From Amycolatopsis decaplanina DSM 44594 (GTDB lineage: Bacteria; Actinomycetota; Actinomycetes; Mycobacteriales; Pseudonocardiaceae): a stretch of 64,000 bases of DNA. How positions within the stretch are numbered: position 1 is the first letter of the stretch; the number at the start of each line of letters is the position of its first letter. The notes under the pieces were generated by a model. That model saw only the letters and a list, made by a program, of their open reading frames with translations. It did not search any database and had not been told where the DNA came from. The DNA lies in assembly GCF_000342005.1 (NCBI RefSeq), contig NZ_AOHO01000026.1:319262-383261 (forward strand), given 5' to 3'. A program made the translations under genes and the position numbers. Of the stretch, positions 23,803 to 32,672 are shown one piece after another.

Positions 23803-25584
23803 TCAGTCGGCCACCGGGGCCAGCTTGCCCGCTTCCCAGGCCGCACGCCGCTCGGCCTGCAGCACCGGGTCCGCGACCGGAGCGGCCGACAGCAGGCGAC
23901 GGGTGTAGTCCTCACGCGGCGAGTGCAGCACCTGGTCACGCGTGCCGACCTCGACCAGCTTGCCGTGCTGCATCACCGCGACGCGGTCGGCCAGCAGGTC
24001 GACGACGGCGAGGTCGTGGCTGATGAACAAGCACGCGAACTGGAGCGAACGCTGCAGGTCCAGGAACAGATCCAGCACCCGCGCCTGCACCGACACGTCC
24101 AGCGCCGAGGTCGGCTCGTCCGCGATCAGCAGCGCCGGGTCGAGCGAGAGCGCCCGCGCGATGGCGACGCGCTGGCGCTGGCCACCGGACAGCTCGTGCG
24201 GGTACCGGTTGCGGTAGTGGCCGCCCAGCTCGACCTTGTCCAAAAGGGACGCCACACGATCGTTCAGGGCCTTGCCCTGCAGGAACTTGTGCAGCACCAT
24301 CGGCTCGGCGATCGATTCGCCGATGGTCATCTTCGGGTCCAGCGTGGACGCCGGGTCCTGGAACACGATCGAGAAGTAGCGGCGCAGCGGGCGCAGCTCC
24401 TTGTTGGACATGTTCGTGATGTCCTTGCCCGCGATCGACACGGTGCCCGCGGTCGGGGTCAGCAGGCGGATCGCGCAGCGGCCGACCGTCGACTTACCGG
24501 AGCCGGACTCGCCGACCAGGCCGACGATCTCGCCCTTGGCGATGCTCAGCGAGACGTCGTCCACCGCGCGGTTCTTCGCCTGGCCGCGGCGGCCGGGGTA
24601 CTCCAGCACGAGGTTCTTGATCTCGAGCGCGGGGGCGTTCTCCTCGATCACGGCGGCGAGCTCGTCGTCCTCGAGCCGGATCTCCTCGGCGATCTTCGAG
24701 GCTTCGTCGCTGTCGGCGGAGATGCCCTCGTCGTCGAGAAGGCGGCGGCCTTCAGGACGCTGGCCCAGCACGGGAACCGCGGCGAGCAGCTTGCGGGTGT
24801 ACTCCTGCGAGGGCGACGCGAACAGCTCGCGAACCGGCGCTTCTTCGACGATTTTGCCCTGGTACATCACGACCACGCGGTCGGCGAGGTCGGCGACGAC
24901 GCCCATGTCGTGCGTGATCAGCACGATCGCGGTGTTGAGGGTGTCGCGCAGCTTGCGCAGCAGGCCGAGGATCTCCGCCTGCACGGTGACGTCGAGCGCC
25001 GTGGTCGGCTCGTCGGCGATGATGACCTTCGGGTCGCACGAGATCGCCATCGCGATGACAACGCGCTGCCGCAGCCCGCCCGAGAGCTGGTGCGGGTACT
25101 GCTTGAAGCGCAGCGGCGGGTTCGGGATGCCGACCATCTCCAGCAGCTCGATGGCGCGCTTGTCGGCGGCTTCCTTCGAGATGTCCTGGTGCGAGCGGAG
25201 CGCCTCGCGCAGCTGCCAGCCGACGGTGTAGACCGGGTTCAGCGCGGTCATCGGCTCCTGGAAGATCATCGCGACCTGGTTGCCGCGGATCTTCTGGAGG
25301 TCCTTCTCCTTGAGGTCGGCCAGGTTGCGCTCGCCGAGGCGGAGCTCGCCCGCGATCCGGCTCGTCTTCGGGAGCAGCCCGAGCACCGACATCGAGGTCA
25401 CCGACTTGCCGGAGCCGGACTCGCCGACCACCGCGACGATCTCACCCGGCTTGACGTCGAATCCGATGCCCTTGACGGCGTCGACCACGCCGTCCTCGGT
25501 CGGGAACGAGACGGTCAGGTCGGAGATGGACAGAACCGAACCCGACACGCCGTCGAGGTCCGACGATGCTGCTTCAGTGCTCAC
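23803..25584 (-). CDS. Peptide ABC transporter double ATP-binding protein (DppD-DppF fusion)
   Basis: A 593-residue protein with two complete ATPase domains. The first has Walker A GESGSGKSVTS, signature LSGGLRQRV and Walker B VIIADEPTTALD. The second has GESGSGKSTVGR, signature ELSGGQRQRVAIA and LLIADEPTSALD, with switch His in FISHDLAVV. An acidic linker of about 45 residues joins them. Each half ends in the C-terminal peptide-transporter extension. GTG 25582-25584 was chosen because the extension upstream lacks domain character. It faces the binding protein and permease genes from the opposite strand, an unusual split of one transporter between two convergent units. Confidence 0.9.
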   Translation of the reverse strand: MSTEAASSDLDGVSGSVLSISDLTVSFPTEDGVVDAVKGIGFDVKPGEIVAVVGESGSGKSVTSMSVLGLLPKTSRIAGELRLGERNLADLKEKDLQKIRGNQVAMIFQEPMTALNPVYTVGWQLREALRSHQDISKEAADKRAIELLEMVGIPNPPLRFKQYPHQLSGGLRQRVVIAMAISCDPKVIIADEPTTALDVTVQAEILGLLRKLRDTLNTAIVLITHDMGVVADLADRVVVMYQGKIVEEAPVRELFASPSQEYTRKLLAAVPVLGQRPEGRRLLDDEGISADSDEASKIAEEIRLEDDELAAVIEENAPALEIKNLVLEYPGRRGQAKNRAVDDVSLSIAKGEIVGLVGESGSGKSTVGRCAIRLLTPTAGTVSIAGKDITNMSNKELRPLRRYFSIVFQDPASTLDPKMTIGESIAEPMVLHKFLQGKALNDRVASLLDKVELGGHYRNRYPHELSGGQRQRVAIARALSLDPALLIADEPTSALDVSVQARVLDLFLDLQRSLQFACLFISHDLAVVDLLADRVAVMQHGKLVEVGTRDQVLHSPREDYTRRLLSAAPVADPVLQAERRAAWEAGKLAPVAD

Positions 25585-25780
25585 CAAGATGCCCTTCGTG
25601 GGGGTACATATGGTCACGGCGCACAGGCCATGCCCTGTTTTGTGCGTCCTCGGCGGTGAAGAGTGCCTGGGACCTGCGCGAGGATAACCGAGAGTCGCCC
25701 GACTAAGGTCGGTGCTCGGGGCTTCCGTTCCCGACACCCTATAAAGGAAAGCGCGCCGTGTTCGAATTAGTCTTCAAGCC

Positions 25781-26623
25781 GTGATCTCGGATAGGCCCAA
25801 ATTGCTCCTCGTGCACGCCCATCCGGACGACGAGAGCATCACCACCGGCGGCACCATCGCGCGTTACGCGGCCGAAGGCGCCGAAGTGACCGTTGTCACG
25901 TGCACTCTCGGTGAGGAAGGCGAGATCATCCCGCCGTCCCTCGACGGGCTCGGCTCGTGGGCTTCCGATCAGCTCGGCGGCTACCGCGCGGGTGAGCTGG
26001 CGTCGGCCTGCGCGGCGCTGGGCGTCACCCGGCACCGGTATCTCGGCGGCATCGGCCGCTGGCGTGATTCGGGGATGGCCGGGACGCCGTCGGCGGCCCA
26101 TCCGCGCGCGTTCTCCGGCGGCGACCTCGACGAGCAGGCCGCTCAGCTGGCCGGGATCCTCGACGAGGTCCGGCCCCAGGTCGTCGTCACCTATGACGCC
26201 TTCGGGGGTTACGGGCATCCCGACCACATCCGCGCGCACGAGGTCACCATGGCCGCGGCGACGAAGGCGGCGTCGGTCGAGCGGGTCTTCCATACTGTTT
26301 CTTCCCGCGACGCCGTCACGGCGGGCCTCGCCGCGCTGCGCGGGCGCTCGTCGTTCCGGGTACCGGAAGACGGAGAGTTGCCGGTGACGCCGGACGAGAC
26401 CATCACGACCGTCCTCGACGTCGGCGCGCACATCCCGGCGAAGGCCGCGGCGCTGCGGGCGCACGAGACCCAGGTCAGCGTGCCCGCTCCGCCGCATCTC
26501 GCGGACCACTTCGCGCTGAGCAACGACGTCGCGCAGCCGATCACCCCGAACGAGTACTTCGTGCTCGCACACGGACCGGCCGAAGGCGCCGCGGCCGACC
26601 TGTTCGGTGGACTCGCGAAGTGA
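25781..26623 (+). CDS. mshB: Mycothiol deacetylase MshB (GlcNAc-Ins deacetylase)
   Basis: A 280-residue zinc deacetylase that removes acetate from 1-O-GlcNAc-myo-inositol in mycothiol synthesis. The LmbE-type metal motif is HAHPDDES (12-19), with a further ligand in GYGHPDHIRAH. The length and the internal FSGGDLDEQ segment agree with MshB; the close paralogue Mca, a mycothiol conjugate amidase, cannot be fully excluded. The GTG start follows a divergent promoter region shared with the ATPase gene. Synteny with mycobacterial Rv1170-Rv1171 supports MshB. Its presence indicates that the organism uses mycothiol as its main thiol. Confidence 0.88.
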   Translation: MISDRPKLLLVHAHPDDESITTGGTIARYAAEGAEVTVVTCTLGEEGEIIPPSLDGLGSWASDQLGGYRAGELASACAALGVTRHRYLGGIGRWRDSGMAGTPSAAHPRAFSGGDLDEQAAQLAGILDEVRPQVVVTYDAFGGYGHPDHIRAHEVTMAAATKAASVERVFHTVSSRDAVTAGLAALRGRSSFRVPEDGELPVTPDETITTVLDVGAHIPAKAAALRAHETQVSVPAPPHLADHFALSNDVAQPITPNEYFVLAHGPAEGAAADLFGGLAK

Positions 26624-27045
26624 CCGCGCCGTCACCGTCGCTCACGTCGCGGCAGCGCCTGCTGCTGGCCTTGCTGACCTTCGACGCGTTCTTGCTCGGG
26701 CTCCTCGAATTGTTCTTCCTGCCGCTCCGGCTCGACGGGATCGTGCTGCCGAAGCTCGGGGACGCGCCGATGCCGGTGACCGTGGTGCTCGCGGTGATCA
26801 CGACCCCGCTGCTGGTGAGGACGACCGCGAAAGTGGTCCGGCCCACCTTTTCGGTGATTCCGCTGCTCGTCTGGGTACTTGTCGTACTCGGGATGGGCAT
26901 GGCCGGGCCCGGTGGTGATCTGGTGCTGATACAGGACTGGCGGGCACTGCTGCTGATCGGCGGCGGGGCGCTGCCGGGAGCGCTGGCGCTGGGCGGCGGT
27001 CTGGGCACGGCGGCGAAGGCCGCGAAGGGAGTCAGCAGTGGGTGA
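26620..27045 (+). CDS. Four-helix membrane protein, Rv1171-like
   Basis: A 141-residue membrane protein with four hydrophobic helices (about 12-33, 50-68, 76-100 and 107-125). Its GTG overlaps the mshB stop (GTGA) and its own stop overlaps the next gene by 8 bases, so the three are co-translated. By position it matches the small membrane protein Rv1171 that follows mshB in mycobacteria. No catalytic motif is visible, and the function is unknown. A connection with mycothiol is suggested only by its constant place next to mshB. Confidence 0.7.
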   Translation: MTAPSPSLTSRQRLLLALLTFDAFLLGLLELFFLPLRLDGIVLPKLGDAPMPVTVVLAVITTPLLVRTTAKVVRPTFSVIPLLVWVLVVLGMGMAGPGGDLVLIQDWRALLLIGGGALPGALALGGGLGTAAKAAKGVSSG

Positions 27046-27829
27046 AGCGATTTCGGACCGCCAGGTCGTGGCGGTTCTGCGGCCGTTCGTCCGCGCCTGC
27101 GGGCCGATGGTCGACGCGCTGCGTGACGCGGATCCGTTCGGCCTGCAGGCCAGGGGCCGTCGCCACGAGGACCTGGACGGTGTCGAGCCCGGGCTGAAGG
27201 ACAAGCTGCTCAACGGGATCACCTCGGTCAAGGTGCCCGGCACCGCGGCGTGGGCCGAGATGTCGAACTACCAGCGGACCGACTGGTGGGTGAACCGGGT
27301 CGGCCGCTTCACCGCGCTGATCACCGCGATCCCCGGTATCGGCGGCGCGCTGGCCGACAGGCTGCCCGTCCAGGACGCGCTCGGCTCGGCGGCGCAAGGG
27401 GTGTTGCTGTGCGCGATCGCGGGGGAGTACGGCGTGACCGACGTCGGTGCCCGGGTCCGGTTGATCGCGTGGGTCCTCTTCGAACGCGACATCGACCCGG
27501 TGATCGCGGCGGGCAAACACGCCGAACACGACAAGGCAGCCGAAGACGACGAAGCGGCGAAGCTCACCGAAGAACTCGACGAAGCGAAGAAGAAGCACGG
27601 CAAGATCACCCTGAAGGCCGCCGCGGGCACGCTGTGGCGACTCGGCCGGGGACTGCTGGGCATCGTCGACGAACTGGAGAAGCGGCCCCGTGGCCGTCTT
27701 TTCCACCGTGCGCTCGGGAAGCTGCCGGTGGTGGGGATGGCGGGCGACTACCTCGGCGAGCGGTCCGGCCTCAAACGCGTCTGGAAGCGGGCGCACGAAT
27801 GGTTCACCGAGCACCCTGAGGCCGCCTGA
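27038..27829 (+). CDS. Conserved hypothetical protein with charged central helix
   Basis: A 263-residue protein I do not recognise. Residues 85-140 include a Gly/Ala-rich hydrophobic hairpin (ITAIPGIGGALADRLPVQDALG) that may associate with membrane. A highly charged, probably coiled-coil segment rich in Glu, Asp and Lys follows at about 165-200. The C-terminus is basic with several Trp. It has a GTG start overlapping the gene before it and ends one base before the stop of the convergent protease gene. Context suggests an envelope-associated role, but no function can be assigned. Confidence 0.65.
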   Translation: MGEAISDRQVVAVLRPFVRACGPMVDALRDADPFGLQARGRRHEDLDGVEPGLKDKLLNGITSVKVPGTAAWAEMSNYQRTDWWVNRVGRFTALITAIPGIGGALADRLPVQDALGSAAQGVLLCAIAGEYGVTDVGARVRLIAWVLFERDIDPVIAAGKHAEHDKAAEDDEAAKLTEELDEAKKKHGKITLKAAAGTLWRLGRGLLGIVDELEKRPRGRLFHRALGKLPVVGMAGDYLGERSGLKRVWKRAHEWFTEHPEAA

Positions 27830-27830
27830 G

Positions 27831-28607
27831 CTACTTCCAGAACATGAACGCGTCCTGGCCGTACATGGCGGCGAGTTTGAACCCTCCGACGGCGTCGAAG
27901 ATCGCGAAGGACCCTTGCCAGAGCAAGCGGCTCGCACCGTCCACGAGGAACAGCACGGCGAACAGCGCGATCGGTGCCCACGGCCGGGCCTTCGCCCCGA
28001 ACTCGCGCGCACCGGGTGAAAGGTACGGCTCGATCGCGCCCCAGCCGTCGAGTCCGGGGATCGGCAGGATGTTCAAGAGGAACGTGACGATCTGAAGCAG
28101 GGCCAGGAACGAAAGCCCGATCACGAGACCGCTCGCCATCGGGACGAGCGCGACGACGAGCGTCAGCAGCACGCCGACGCCGAGGTTGCTCAGCGGCCCG
28201 GCGAGCGACACCCACGACTGGACCCCGCGTGACCGCAGGCGTCCGTGTTCGATCCACACCGCGCCACCCGGCAGCGGGATGCCGCCGATGAAGAGGAATA
28301 CCAACGGCAGGATGATGGACAGTGCCGGATCCGTGTATTTCCGGACGTCCATGGACAGATAACCCTTGTGGGCGACGCTGTGGTCGCCACCGCGGAACGC
28401 CACGACCGCGTGGCCGAACTCGTGCAGCGTCAGTGACGCGACCCAGCCGCCCGCGACGAGCAGGACGACGCCGGTGATGATGAGCGGGTCGTACTTCTGG
28501 CTGGAAATCGTGGTCGTGTCACCGAAAGCCGCCAGTACACCGCCCAGGACGGTGACCGCGAGGATGCCGAGGAAGACGGGGCTTGGCCGCACTGCTGATC
28601 TCTGCAC
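27831..28607 (-). CDS. Site-2-type intramembrane metalloprotease (M50 family)
   Basis: A 258-residue polytopic membrane protease. The zinc motif HEFGH is at residues 62-66 inside a hydrophobic helix, and the second metal motif appears in the NILPIPGLDGW segment (about 185-195). Six helices are predicted. No PDZ domain is inserted, so it belongs to the short M50 class rather than RseP. GTG 28605-28607 was taken as start although GGAGGG lies directly against it; GTG 28590-28592 is possible. The substrates are unknown; membrane-bound anti-sigma factors are the usual targets. Confidence 0.87.
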   Translation of the reverse strand: MQRSAVRPSPVFLGILAVTVLGGVLAAFGDTTTISSQKYDPLIITGVVLLVAGGWVASLTLHEFGHAVVAFRGGDHSVAHKGYLSMDVRKYTDPALSIILPLVFLFIGGIPLPGGAVWIEHGRLRSRGVQSWVSLAGPLSNLGVGVLLTLVVALVPMASGLVIGLSFLALLQIVTFLLNILPIPGLDGWGAIEPYLSPGAREFGAKARPWAPIALFAVLFLVDGASRLLWQGSFAIFDAVGGFKLAAMYGQDAFMFWK

Positions 28608-28763
28608 CCCTCCAGTCTTCCGTATGCCCGATGTGAAGTTCTCGGCGTGTCCCCTTGCGCTTCTACGCGCGGGTATCCCCCGAACTCGCTACTCCGCTTG
28701 ACCTGACCGCACTACACGGGTGTAATCACAGTGATGTCATTCGTCGCTGGAAGGGGGCGGCGG

Positions 28764-29147
28764 ATGGTGTTTCAACACCGCCAGCCTGGGGAGTGCGTGG
28801 ACAGCGAGGAGGCGGACGTGCGGTTGGAAGCAGATGGAAGGGAATGGGGGCAAGTCGTGGGTTGGGGTGAGGTCCCGGAGCAGCAACTGGGCGATCTCAC
28901 CGAGCTGTTCGACGATGCCTCCGCGGAAGAGCAGGACTGGCAGGAGCGGGCCCTCTGCGCGCAGACGGATCCGGAGGCGTTCTTCCCCGAGAAGGGCGGC
29001 TCCACCCGTGAAGCCAAGCGGATCTGCCTCGGTTGCGAGGTCAAGGACGAGTGCCTCGAGTACGCCCTCGCGCATGACGAGCGGTTCGGTATTTGGGGCG
29101 GGCTCTCCGAACGTGAGCGTAGGAAACTGAAAAAGCGAGCTGTGTGA
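28764..29147 (+). CDS. whiB2: WhiB2/WhmD-type iron-sulphur regulator
   Basis: A 127-residue WhiB-like protein, a 4Fe-4S regulator of septation and sporulation in actinobacteria. The Cys pattern is C-x22-C-x2-C-x5-C, seen in RALCAQTDPEAFFPEKGG, ICLGC and KDEC, followed by the turn GIWGGLSERERRKLKKRA that binds sigma factor and DNA. The high conservation of this core and its neighbours point to WhiB2. ATG 28764 has a GGGGG-rich site; ATG 28734 and GTG 28797 are alternatives. It is divergent from the M50 protease. The hairpin after the stop is probably its terminator. The same gene borders the mannose block in mycobacteria (Rv3260c). Confidence 0.9.
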   Translation: MVFQHRQPGECVDSEEADVRLEADGREWGQVVGWGEVPEQQLGDLTELFDDASAEEQDWQERALCAQTDPEAFFPEKGGSTREAKRICLGCEVKDECLEYALAHDERFGIWGGLSERERRKLKKRAV

Positions 29148-29151
29148 CGGT

Positions 29152-29182
29152 GATCTCCGGCTGCCTCCGTGTGCCGGAGATC
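29152..29182 (+). terminator. Stem-loop after whiB2
   Basis: GATCTCCGGC, an 11-base loop, then GCCGGAGATC: a perfect 10-base-pair stem starting 4 bases after the whiB2 stop. There is no T-run. Confidence 0.65.
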
Positions 29183-29279
29183 GCTCCGCCCGCTTCCACA
29201 TAGTGGGGCCACCAACGGGTGACAGGGGCGCGTCGTAGGGTGGCGGCACTCGACTTCGCCGCCACATCTGGAGTGCCCG

Positions 29280-32200
29280 TTGTCTCGCACTGCCGCGTCA
29301 CCTGTGCCGCGCACGGCCCCCGTTCTGGCCATTGTGGTCTGTCACAACGGCGAGAACTGGTTGCCACTGGCGCTTTCCGCGCTGCGGCGCAGCGGTGTCC
29401 GGCCGCGGCACGTGCTCGCCGTCGACACCGGGTCCACCGACCGGACGGCGAAGATCCTCACCGACGCGGCGGACGCCGGAGGAGCCACCGGCGAAGCACC
29501 GGTGCTGGACGGAATCCTCACCCTCTCCAGTGATGTCGGCTTCGGCGCCGCGGTCGGCGAGGCCGTTCTGCACGCCGTCGAACGCTGGGGCGATCCCGGC
29601 GGCTGGCTCTGGCTGCTGCACGACGACTGCGCGCCGGAACCCGACTGCCTCGAAAATCTGTTGGCAGCGGCCGAAAACGAGCCCGCGGCGACGGTGCTCG
29701 GTCCCCTGGCGGTCGACTGGAGCGACCCGCGGCTCATCGTCGAAGCCGGGTTGTCGACCGACGCCATCGGCCACCGGCAGCAGATCTCACCGGACGAGAC
29801 CGACACCGCGGTGCTCGCCGTGCCGAGCGCGGGATCGCTGGTGCGACGGGAAGTCTGGCACGACCTCGGCGGCTACGACCCCGGATTTCCTTTGCTGCGC
29901 GAGGATCTCGACTTCGGCTGGCGTGCCAACGCCGCGGGCGGCCGCGTGCTTTCGGTGCCGGGGGCCCGGCTCCGGCACGCCCGCGCGCTCAGTACCGGAC
30001 AGCGGGAACCGGACGTGCTGGCGCTTTCCCTCGGGGTGGCGAACCGCGCGCACGGGCTCCGGGTGTTCCTCGTCAATTGCTCCCCGCTGTCCTTTTGGTT
30101 CGGTCTTTTTCGAATTCCGGTCTTCGCGGTGTTGCGGGCGTTGGCGTTCCTGCTGCTTCGGCGTACCGGCGAGGCGGGCGCGGAACTCGCGGCCGCCTGG
30201 TACCTGCTGAGCGGTCGCGGCGGGTTGCGCGCGGCTCGCGCCGAACGCCGGAAGGCCGACCGGCCGGGCGATGTCCGCGGTCTGTTCACCGGGCGGATGA
30301 CGCGGGTGCGCAACGCCGTACGCGCCGGTGTCGTGGGTCTCGTCCGGCGCGGCGTCGAACGGGACTTCGCACTCGGGACGGTTCCGGAGAGCGCGGATCA
30401 GGAAGGGGCCTGGATCCCGCCGGAGGCGTTGAAAGCCGGGCAAAATCGTCCGGTGGGCCCCGGCGCGCTGCCCGCGGGGGCGATGCGCGGTGTCGGTTCG
30501 CGGGGGACGGGCCTGCGGCGGCCCAGCGCGGTCGTCGCGGTCGCCGTACCCGAGAGTGTCACCGAGAAACCCGCTTCGGGCGGGCCGAAACCGTCCCCGG
30601 TGCCGCGTGACGGCGGGCGGCGGCCGGAACCGGAGCTCGTGTTCGTCGAGGTGGACCGGAAGCGTGTGCTCGGCGCGACCGTGTTCGCCCCACCGGTGAT
30701 CATGCTCGTGGTGCTGACGGCGCTCGCTTTCGTGGTCAACGGTTCGCGGCTCGGTCTTGATCTCTTCGGCGGGAAACTGCTGCCGGTCGGCGGGCTTGGC
30801 GAGATCTGGTCGTCGTATCTCGCGCCGTGGCACGCGATCGCGGGTGGCACGGCGAGTCCCGCGCCCGCGACGCTGCCGGTGCTGGGCACGATCGGCGCGC
30901 TCTTCACTCCGCTCGGCGGGCCCGCGGCGCTGGTCGCGATCCTGCTGATCGGTGACATCCCGCTCGCGGCTCTGAGCGCGTACGCGGCCACTCGGCACCT
31001 ACGCGTGCGTCGCTGGGTTCGCGCCGTCGTCGCGGCGGCGTACGGCGTGCTTCCCGCGGCCACGGCTTCGGTCGCGCAGGGACGGCTCGACGTCGTAGTC
31101 GTGCACCTGCTGCTGCCTCTGGTGATCGCGGGCATCGTGGGGCTGTTGGTCCGCGCGGATTCGCGATGGCTGCATGTTTCCGCGCTGAGCGCGATCGGGC
31201 TGGCGCTGATCGGCGCCTTCTCGCCGCTGGCGCACGCGCTGGCGTTGGTCGGGCTGGTGATCGGGTTCGTGGTCCTGCCTTCGCCTGCCGGGCTCGCGCG
31301 GCGGATCGCGTCGGTCGGCATCGTGGTCTTCCTGCCGCTGGCGCTGCTGTTTCCGTGGCCGAGTGTGCTGCTGAGGCATCCGGAGCTGCTGTTGCACGGG
31401 CTGGGTGGCGGTGCCACGGCCGCGTCCGGTGCGGATCTCGCCGGGCTGGATCCGGGCGGTCCCGGCGCTTGGCCGATCGGGGTGGCGCTGGTCGCGGCCG
31501 CGATCGTCGCGCTGGTGGTCCGGCCGTCGAAGGGCGCGGGCGGCGGTCTCGCGGTCGTCGTGCTGGGTGTGCTCGGGCTCGTGGCGGTGCGGTTCGTGGC
31601 GGTGACGCCGATGTCGGGCGGCGCGCACGCGACCGGGTACGCAGGGGTGCCGCTGCTCGTGATCAGCGCGGGACTGTTGTGGACCGTGCTGGCGACCTGG
31701 CAGCGGGGCGGGTCCGGTGCCGAGCCGGCGCCGTGGCTGGCGAAGGTCACGGCGGTGGCCGGGGTGCTCGTGCTGCTGGCGCTGGCGACCGGTGCGGTGG
31801 TCGCCGGACGGGAAGGCCCCTTGCGGGCGGGTGAGCGTCCCTCCCTGGCCCCGGAGATTTCGGCTGAACTGGCTTCGAGCGGCCGTTCGGTGCTGGTGCT
31901 GGGTTCTTCGACCGAGCCGGTGCGGCAGACCGGTGGACGGTTGCCGTTCTACGGCGACGACGAGTTCGCGCCGACACCGGGTAGTGCTGATCGGCTCGCT
32001 TCGTGGCGCCGGGACCTTCTGCAAGGTTCGCCGGACGCCGTCAAGCAGGCCTTCGCGGCGGCTTTGGCCTCGGGGGTCTCGTATGTCGTTCTGCCGGGCG
32101 GTGCCGACGGCGGTGCCTTCGTCGAACTCGCGCGTGACCTGGTCGCTCCGGCGGCGCCGGCCTCGGACGGGCGTCCGGTGCTGCGGTTGCTGCCCGCCGG

Positions 32201-32585
32201 TGGGCAGGTGGCGTTGATCTCGCCGGAACTGGCACAGGCGGCCGTGACCGGGAAGGGCGCGCCGGGGGCGTCGCCCGGGGTGGCGCCGGTGCAGGCCGGG
32301 CTGCCGGACGTGCGGGTGCGCGTCTCGGAGGGACCGACCGGGCGGTTGCTCGTGCTGGCCGCCGAGTTCGAGGCCGGCTGGCAGGCGAGCGTGGACGGCA
32401 AGGCCGTGCCGATCGTGCGGGCCTGGGGGCATCAGGTGGCGGTGTCGGTGCCGCCTGCGCCTTCGGAGGTCGTGGTGGAGCATCAGGGGACTACGCGGAA
32501 CCTTTTGCTGCTGGCGCAGGTGGCGGCGGTGCTGTTCACACTGCTGACGGCCGTGCCTACGCGGCGGCGGCCCTCTGTTTCGTGA
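29280..32585 (+). CDS. Large membrane glycosyltransferase, GT2 catalytic domain plus polytopic domain
   Basis: An 1101-residue protein. The TTG start has GGAG 6 bases upstream. Residues 15-260 form a GT-A family 2 domain: DTGSTDRT (49-56), the metal-binding LLHDDC (113-118) and the acceptor-site REDLDFGWRAN near 205. A linker of about 170 residues rich in Arg, Gly and Pro follows. From about residue 465 come roughly ten to twelve helices with GT-C-like loops, then a C-terminal extracytoplasmic domain and a last helix ending RRRPSVS. Actinobacterial proteins of this kind build cell-wall polysaccharide. The location next to whiB2 and the mannose genes suggests a cell-wall or glycolipid product; donor and acceptor are unknown. 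Confidence 0.82.
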   Translation: MSRTAASPVPRTAPVLAIVVCHNGENWLPLALSALRRSGVRPRHVLAVDTGSTDRTAKILTDAADAGGATGEAPVLDGILTLSSDVGFGAAVGEAVLHAVERWGDPGGWLWLLHDDCAPEPDCLENLLAAAENEPAATVLGPLAVDWSDPRLIVEAGLSTDAIGHRQQISPDETDTAVLAVPSAGSLVRREVWHDLGGYDPGFPLLREDLDFGWRANAAGGRVLSVPGARLRHARALSTGQREPDVLALSLGVANRAHGLRVFLVNCSPLSFWFGLFRIPVFAVLRALAFLLLRRTGEAGAELAAAWYLLSGRGGLRAARAERRKADRPGDVRGLFTGRMTRVRNAVRAGVVGLVRRGVERDFALGTVPESADQEGAWIPPEALKAGQNRPVGPGALPAGAMRGVGSRGTGLRRPSAVVAVAVPESVTEKPASGGPKPSPVPRDGGRRPEPELVFVEVDRKRVLGATVFAPPVIMLVVLTALAFVVNGSRLGLDLFGGKLLPVGGLGEIWSSYLAPWHAIAGGTASPAPATLPVLGTIGALFTPLGGPAALVAILLIGDIPLAALSAYAATRHLRVRRWVRAVVAAAYGVLPAATASVAQGRLDVVVVHLLLPLVIAGIVGLLVRADSRWLHVSALSAIGLALIGAFSPLAHALALVGLVIGFVVLPSPAGLARRIASVGIVVFLPLALLFPWPSVLLRHPELLLHGLGGGATAASGADLAGLDPGGPGAWPIGVALVAAAIVALVVRPSKGAGGGLAVVVLGVLGLVAVRFVAVTPMSGGAHATGYAGVPLLVISAGLLWTVLATWQRGGSGAEPAPWLAKVTAVAGVLVLLALATGAVVAGREGPLRAGERPSLAPEISAELASSGRSVLVLGSSTEPVRQTGGRLPFYGDDEFAPTPGSADRLASWRRDLLQGSPDAVKQAFAAALASGVSYVVLPGGADGGAFVELARDLVAPAAPASDGRPVLRLLPAGGQVALISPELAQAAVTGKGAPGASPGVAPVQAGLPDVRVRVSEGPTGRLLVLAAEFEAGWQASVDGKAVPIVRAWGHQVAVSVPPAPSEVVVEHQGTTRNLLLLAQVAAVLFTLLTAVPTRRRPSVS

Positions 32586-32625
32586 CCTTGGCCCTTGAGT
32601 GCGCCCCGAGTCGAGTGTGTCCCGA

Positions 32626-32664
32626 GCGCCACGCTGGGGACGTTGAGCGTCCCTTGCGTGGCGC
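32626..32664. repeat. Palindrome between convergent genes
   Basis: GCGCCACGC-tg-GGGACG, loop TTGAG, CGTCCC-tt-GCGTGGCGC: a 17-base-pair inverted repeat with one 2-base internal mismatch. It lies between the glycosyltransferase and the convergent metallopeptidase gene, 8 bases from the latter's stop, and probably terminates both. It does not share sequence with families A or B. Confidence 0.7.
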
Positions 32665-32672
32665 TGGGGGCT

